From an uncultured Oscillospiraceae bacterium (GTDB lineage Bacteria; Bacillota; Clostridia; Oscillospirales; Oscillospiraceae): a stretch of DNA of 10,014 nt. The stretch is taken from positions 1 through 10,014 of the forward strand of contig CAAEKI010000085.1 in NCBI GenBank assembly GCA_900756495.1, read 5' to 3'. This document shows, in pieces, positions 6,396-10,014 of the stretch. A program made the position numbers and the translations under genes. A model generated the notes under the pieces. That model did no database searches. It saw nothing but the letters and a program-made list of their open reading frames with translations, and was not told the DNA's origin. How positions within the stretch are numbered: the first letter of the stretch is position 1; each line of letters opens with the position of its first letter.

Positions 6396-7301
6396 ATGAA
6401 GAAGGCACTTGCTATGCTGCTTGGCCTGACCCTGTGCATCGGGCTCTTCGCCGGCTGCAGCAACACTCAGGGCGGCGGCTCCGCCGCCCCCAGCAATGAA
6501 CCCGCTCAGACTGAGAGCCAGTCCCCCGCCGCTACGCCTGAGGCGACTCCCGAGTCTGAACCCCTCACCGGCACCGTAAATACCAACGGCTCCACCTCTA
6601 TGGAGAAGGTAGTCGGCTCTCTGAGCGAGGCTTTTATGGCTCAGAACGGCGGTGTCACTGTCAACTACAGCCCCACGGGTTCCGGCACCGGTATCCAGGC
6701 CATTATTGACGGCACCTGTGATATCGGCCTGTCCAGCCGTGCGCTGAAGGCCGAGGAAGAGGAGCAGGGCGCTGTGTCCAATATCGTAGCTCTGGACGGT
6801 GTGGCGCTGGTGGTTAACCCCGAGAATGGCGTAGAGGATCTGACTGTGGAACAGATTGCCCAGATTTTTACCGGTGAGATAACAAATTGGTCTGAGCTGG
6901 GCGGTGCCGACGGCGAAATCGCTGTCATCGGCCGTGAGGCCGGATCCGGCACCCGCGGCGCCTTTGAGGAAATTGTAGGTGTTGAAGACGCCTGTGCCTA
7001 TCGCAATGAGCTGACCTCCACTGGCGACGTCATCGCCAACGTGGCTTCCAACCCCAATGCCATCGGCTATGCCTCTCTCTCGGCCGTAGACGAGACTGTA
7101 AAGGCTGTAATGGTAAACAGCGTCGCTCCTTCCGAGGAGACCGTGCAGGATGGCACCTATGCCATTCAGCGCCCCTTCGTGATGGTCACTAAGGAAGGCG
7201 CCGAGCTCTCTCCCGCCGCTCAGGCCTTCCTGGATTATGCCATGAGCGCAGATGTGGCCCAGATTATCAAGGATGCGGGCGCTGTGCCTCCCGTACAGTA
7301 A
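6396..7301 (+). CDS. pstS: Phosphate ABC transporter substrate-binding lipoprotein PstS
   Basis: Extracytoplasmic high-affinity phosphate receptor that hands inorganic phosphate to PstCA. The 301-residue protein opens with a lipoprotein signal (MKKALAMLLGLTLCIGLFAG) whose lipobox LFAGC places the lipid-modified cysteine at C21. Residues about 22-57 are a low-complexity Gly/Ser/Pro/Thr linker that would hold the receptor off the membrane. The binding domain follows, with phosphate-contacting loops GSTSM (65-69), PTGSGTG (93-99) and EAGSGTRGAF (181-190), and IGYASL at 223-228. The ATG at 6396 is preferred over an in-frame TTG at 6387, because GGAG at 6382-6385 is correctly spaced only for the ATG. 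First gene of the pst operon, preceded by Pho-box repeats and followed by a large hairpin. Confidence 0.96.
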   Translation: MKKALAMLLGLTLCIGLFAGCSNTQGGGSAAPSNEPAQTESQSPAATPEATPESEPLTGTVNTNGSTSMEKVVGSLSEAFMAQNGGVTVNYSPTGSGTGIQAIIDGTCDIGLSSRALKAEEEEQGAVSNIVALDGVALVVNPENGVEDLTVEQIAQIFTGEITNWSELGGADGEIAVIGREAGSGTRGAFEEIVGVEDACAYRNELTSTGDVIANVASNPNAIGYASLSAVDETVKAVMVNSVAPSEETVQDGTYAIQRPFVMVTKEGAELSPAAQAFLDYAMSADVAQIIKDAGAVPPVQ

Positions 7302-7318
7302 AACTGGCAACCCTCTCA

Positions 7319-7355
7319 CCCAAACACGTCCCCTCAGTCCGGGGACGTGTTTGGG
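7319..7355 (+). promoter_or_regulatory. Perfect 15-bp hairpin between pstS and pstC
   Basis: CCCAAACACGTCCCC (7319-7333) pairs fully with GGGGACGTGTTTGGG (7341-7355) around a seven-base loop. No T-tract follows (GCTGTCC), so it is not a standard terminator. It begins 17 bases after the pstS stop. In this position such a stem could block 3' exonuclease decay of the pstS message or attenuate read-through, giving more PstS than permease. The structure is seen directly; the role is inferred. Confidence 0.75.
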
Positions 7356-7392
7356 GCTGTCCAGAGAAAAAACCATGAAAGGCTGATACCGC

Positions 7393-8271
7393 ATGATAAA
7401 AGCAAAGGGCACCCGCAGTGCGATCGAGTTCGCTATGAATCTCATATTTCTCATCTGTGGTCTGATTGCCGTTGCCTTTGTCCTCTTCATTAGCGTTTAT
7501 CTCATTATCTCCGGAATCCCTGCCATCAAGGAAATCGGGCTGGTCGAATTCCTCTTTGGCCAGAAGTGGGCCTCTACGGCCGCCGATCCGAAATTCGGAA
7601 TCCTGCCATTTATTCTGACCTCAATCTACGGCACCGCTGGGGCTATTGTCATCGGTGTGCCCATCGGCCTGCTCTGCGCCATCTTTCTTGCCAAGGTAGC
7701 GCCTCCCCGGCTGACTGCCATTGTGCGTCCGGCAGTCGATCTGCTGGCCGGCATCCCCTCTGTTGTCTACGGCCTGGTGGGTATGATTGTTTTGGTCCCC
7801 GCTGTGCGCGAGGCCTTCCATCTGCCCGACGGCGCCAGTCTTTTCGCCGCCATTATCGTACTGGCCGTCATGATCCTCCCCTCCATCATCAGCGTCTCCG
7901 AAACCGCCCTCAAGGCGGTTCCCCCCGAGTATGAGGAGGCCTCTCTTGCCCTTGGCGCCACCCATATTGAAACGGTCTTCCGTGTGAGCGTTCCCGCCGC
8001 CTCCAGCGGTATCGCCGCCAGCGTGGTGCTGGGCATCGGGCGGGCCATCGGCGAGGCGATGGCCGTCATGATGGTGGCCGGCAACGCCCCCAACATGCCG
8101 TCTCTCTTCGAGAGCGTTCGCTTCCTCACCACCGCCGTAGCCAGCGAGATGTCTTACTCTTCCGGCCTTCAGCGTCAGGCTCTCTTCTCGATTGCACTGG
8201 TGCTTTTCCTGTTCATCATGATCATCAATGTCATTTTGAACTCCCTGCTCAAACGCAAAAAAGAGCGTTAA
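7393..8271 (+). CDS. pstC: Phosphate ABC transporter permease PstC
   Basis: One of the two membrane subunits forming the phosphate channel of the Pst importer, 292 residues, normal for PstC. Six hydrophobic segments are visible at about 13-40, 73-100, 107-135, 150-172, 205-228 and 263-286. The PstC/PstA signature LAGIPSVVYGLVG is at 118-130, and the cytoplasmic EAA loop that docks on PstB is EEASLALGATHIETVFRVSVP (181-201). GIGRAIGEAMAVMMVAGN (214-231) is typical of PstC. The FGQKW segment near 55-59 on the outer loop after TM1 is also a PstC feature. A weak GAAAGG lies ten bases before the ATG. It is separated from pstS by 91 bases containing the hairpin, and is followed closely by pstA. Confidence 0.95.
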   Translation: MIKAKGTRSAIEFAMNLIFLICGLIAVAFVLFISVYLIISGIPAIKEIGLVEFLFGQKWASTAADPKFGILPFILTSIYGTAGAIVIGVPIGLLCAIFLAKVAPPRLTAIVRPAVDLLAGIPSVVYGLVGMIVLVPAVREAFHLPDGASLFAAIIVLAVMILPSIISVSETALKAVPPEYEEASLALGATHIETVFRVSVPAASSGIAASVVLGIGRAIGEAMAVMMVAGNAPNMPSLFESVRFLTTAVASEMSYSSGLQRQALFSIALVLFLFIMIINVILNSLLKRKKER

Positions 8272-8306
8272 TTCCTTGGAATCCTCGGGAAGGGATGATA
8301 TACTAC

Positions 8307-9179
8307 ATGCATATTGAAATGAAACCGCTCTCCGGCAAGCGCAAGGTCTATGATCGAACGCTGCGTTTTTTCCTCTATCTCTGTGCAGGAATCACCTGCG
8401 CGCTTCTGGTGTTTCTCATCGGCTATATTTTTTACAAAGGACTTCCCCATATTAACCTGAGCTTTCTGACCTCTCAGTCCAGTTACCTGAATGACACCAT
8501 CGGTATCCTGCCCAATATTGTCAACACCATCTATGTCATTGTGGTGGCTCTCATCTTCATTCTCCCTATTGGCGTAGGCGCAGCGGTCTATCTCACGGAG
8601 TACACCAAAAACCGGAGGCTGGTCTCCGCCATTGAGTTTGCCACCGAGACTCTTACCGGCATACCCTCCATTATTTATGGTCTGGTTGGCATGCTCTTTT
8701 TCAGTCAATTTCTCGGCCTCCAGGCCTCCCTGCTGGCAGGCTCGCTTACCTTGGTCATTATGACGCTGCCTACCATCATACGCACCACTCAGGAGAGCCT
8801 TAAAACGGTGCCGCAAAGTTACCGCGAAGGCGCCCTCGGCCTGGGCGCCGGCAAGTGGCACATGATTCGGACCATCGTTCTCCCCTCTTCCGTAGACGGT
8901 ATTGTGACCGGCTGTATCTTGGCTGTGGGGCGCATTGTGGGCGAATCGGCTGCGCTTCTCTTCACTGCCGGCATGGGCATGACCCTGAACAACTTCTTTG
9001 CCTCCTGGGAAAACTTCTCCCACAGCTCAGGCGCCACGCTTACGGTGGCCCTTTATGTCTACGCCAAAGAGCGGGCGGAGTTTGACGTGGCCTTCGCCAT
9101 TGCCGCCATTCTTATGGTTCTCACCCTGGTCATCAACCTGACCGCAAAGTTGGTGGGTAAAAAGCTCAAAAAGAGATAA
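8307..9179 (+). CDS. pstA: Phosphate ABC transporter permease PstA
   Basis: Second membrane subunit of the phosphate importer, 290 residues from the chosen start. Hydrophobic segments lie near 20-45, 68-96, 110-135, 138-160, 190-220 and 255-280. The signature TETLTGIPSIIYGLVGMLFF mirrors that of PstC, and the EAA-type loop REGALGLGAGKWHMIRTIVLP contacts PstB. VGRIVGESAALLFTAG is characteristic of PstA. I chose ATG 8307 because the purine-rich GGAAGGGATGAT (8288-8299) can serve it as a ribosome binding site. The ATG at 8295 lies inside that site, and ATG 8319 is a further possibility. It follows pstC by 35 bases and precedes pstB by 33, fitting a single transcript. Confidence 0.94.
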   Translation: MHIEMKPLSGKRKVYDRTLRFFLYLCAGITCALLVFLIGYIFYKGLPHINLSFLTSQSSYLNDTIGILPNIVNTIYVIVVALIFILPIGVGAAVYLTEYTKNRRLVSAIEFATETLTGIPSIIYGLVGMLFFSQFLGLQASLLAGSLTLVIMTLPTIIRTTQESLKTVPQSYREGALGLGAGKWHMIRTIVLPSSVDGIVTGCILAVGRIVGESAALLFTAGMGMTLNNFFASWENFSHSSGATLTVALYVYAKERAEFDVAFAIAAILMVLTLVINLTAKLVGKKLKKR

Positions 9180-9212
9180 TCCGCCCAGACAGATAATAAG
9201 GAGCGAATCCCA

Positions 9213-9974
9213 ATGGATGAACAGACCATTCTCGCCGCCCGGGATCTGGACCTGTGGTACGGCACATTCCAGGCCTTGAAGCGTATCAGCATTGACATCC
9301 CAGAGCGCAAGGTCACCGCTCTCATTGGCCCTTCGGGCTGCGGCAAATCCACCTTTCTCAAAACGCTGGACCGGATGAACGATCTGGTGCCCGGCATTAA
9401 GATTACCGGCAGCCTCCAGTACCGCGGCCAGGAAATTTATGCCCCTGAAGTCGATGTGACCTGGCTGCGCAAGCAGATCGGCATGGTATTTCAGAAGCCA
9501 AATCCCTTTCCCATGTCTATCTATGATAATATCGCTTACGGTCCCCGAACCCACGGTGTCAGGAACAAGAGCAAGCTGGACGACATTGTGGAAAAGTCCC
9601 TGCGGGGTGCCGCCATCTGGGATGAGGTGAAGGACCGCCTCAAGAAGTCCGCCTTGGGCCTCTCCGGCGGTCAGCAGCAGCGCATCTGTATCGCTCGGGC
9701 CCTGGCGGTAGAACCTGATATACTCCTGATGGACGAGGCCACTTCCGCCCTGGATCCCATCTCCACCTCCAAGATCGAAGATCTGATCGCAGACCTGAAA
9801 CAGGACTACACCATTGTCATTGTCACTCATAACATGCAGCAGGCCACCCGCGTCAGTGACAAGTGCGCCTTCTTTCTTCTGGGTGAACTTATCGAATTTG
9901 GGGACACCACGGAACTCTTCTCCGTTCCCAAGGATAAGCGCACAGAAGACTATATCACAGGCCGGTTCGGATAA
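9213..9974 (+). CDS. pstB: Phosphate ABC transporter ATP-binding protein PstB
   Basis: Cytoplasmic ATPase that powers phosphate import through PstC-PstA, 253 residues, the family's standard length. All ABC motifs are intact: Walker [10 protein letters not shown] (39-47), Q-loop Q94 within [20 protein letters not shown] (a PstB hallmark), signature LSGGQQQR (150-157), Walker [14 protein letters not shown] (170-182) with catalytic E175, and H-loop H206 in THNMQQA. The C-terminus DYITGRFG is typical of PstB. AAGGAG at 9198-9203, nine bases from the ATG, fixes the start. It is the last gene in view; phoU, which often follows, is not in the 40 remaining bases. Confidence 0.97.
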   Translation: MDEQTILAARDLDLWYGTFQALKRISIDIPERKVTALIGPSGCGKSTFLKTLDRMNDLVPGIKITGSLQYRGQEIYAPEVDVTWLRKQIGMVFQKPNPFPMSIYDNIAYGPRTHGVRNKSKLDDIVEKSLRGAAIWDEVKDRLKKSALGLSGGQQQRICIARALAVEPDILLMDEATSALDPISTSKIEDLIADLKQDYTIVIVTHNMQQATRVSDKCAFFLLGELIEFGDTTELFSVPKDKRTEDYITGRFG

Positions 9975-9986
9975 ATCGACGGCGCA

Positions 9987-10003
9987 GCACGGCGGCTCCG
10001 TGC
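9987..10003 (+). other. Small hairpin after pstB, possible terminator or spacer
   Basis: GCACGG (9987-9992) pairs with CCGTGC (9998-10003) around a five-base loop, followed by GTTCTCTCT. The T content is weak and the window ends here, so it may be part of an intergenic spacer before a further operon gene rather than a real terminator. Confidence 0.3.
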
Positions 10004-10014
10004 GTTCTCTCTGA

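Noticed and set aside
7375..7386. Mini-ORF ATG AAA GGC TGA just before pstC, as a regulatory leader peptide
   Set aside because: Three codons with no ribosome binding site of its own and no regulatory codon run; most likely chance.
6288..7490. 400-codon open frame on the minus strand opposite pstS
   Set aside because: It is the antisense shadow of a G+C-biased gene; pstS on the other strand has intact family motifs and a lipobox, while the antisense protein is low-complexity Gly/Ala/His with no recognisable domain or ribosome binding site.
8268..9023. 251-codon open frame opposite pstA
   Set aside because: Antisense shadow of pstA, rich in His/Gly/Asp with no domain; the sense frame has six membrane segments and the PstA signature.

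Overview
The window looks like chromosomal DNA of a low-to-mid GC gut-type Firmicute (class Clostridia, plausibly an Oscillospiraceae relative such as the Flavonifractor/Pseudoflavonifractor group). The clues are strong AGGAGG-type ribosome binding sites, sigma-A-like promoters, CCA-encoding tRNA genes, a secreted SLH-domain protein typical of these bacteria, and TTTACA-type Pho boxes like those bound by Gram-positive PhoP. The taxonomic placement is inference; no marker gene settles it.

Layout. Positions 1-734 (minus strand) hold the N-terminal 244 codons of an aldo/keto reductase that runs off the left edge. Positions 735-1011 hold no convincing gene. Positions 1012-2910 (minus) encode a secreted SLH-domain, trypsin-like serine protease of 632 residues whose C-terminal third contains an apparent two-copy repeat; it is visibly more A+T rich than its neighbours. 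Positions 3087-3386 (minus) form a compact tRNA operon: a near-consensus promoter, tRNA-Thr(TGT), tRNA-Tyr(GTA) and two successive intrinsic terminators.

From 3554 everything reads on the plus strand. A sigma-A-type promoter drives a three-gene, overlapping operon: rpoN (sigma-54), a sugar O-acetyltransferase of the maltose/galactoside acetyltransferase family, and a HAD-family phosphatase, closed by a strong intrinsic terminator at 6215-6250.

The remainder is the high-affinity phosphate uptake operon pstS-pstC-pstA-pstB (6396-9974). PstS is the lipoprotein that captures phosphate, PstC and PstA form the membrane channel, and PstB is the ATPase. Upstream of pstS lie TTTACA repeats, two of them with exact 11-bp periodicity, consistent with PhoP control under phosphate starvation. 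A perfect 15-bp hairpin without a T-tract sits between pstS and pstC, a placement that would favour excess PstS over the permease genes. phoU, often the next gene, is not inside the window.

I found no CRISPR array, insertion sequence or clearly new multi-gene system. The most unusual items are the SLH-protease with its duplicated C-terminal module, the rpoN/acetyltransferase/HAD gene fusion-like operon, and the dense TTTACA array between the HAD gene and pstS.
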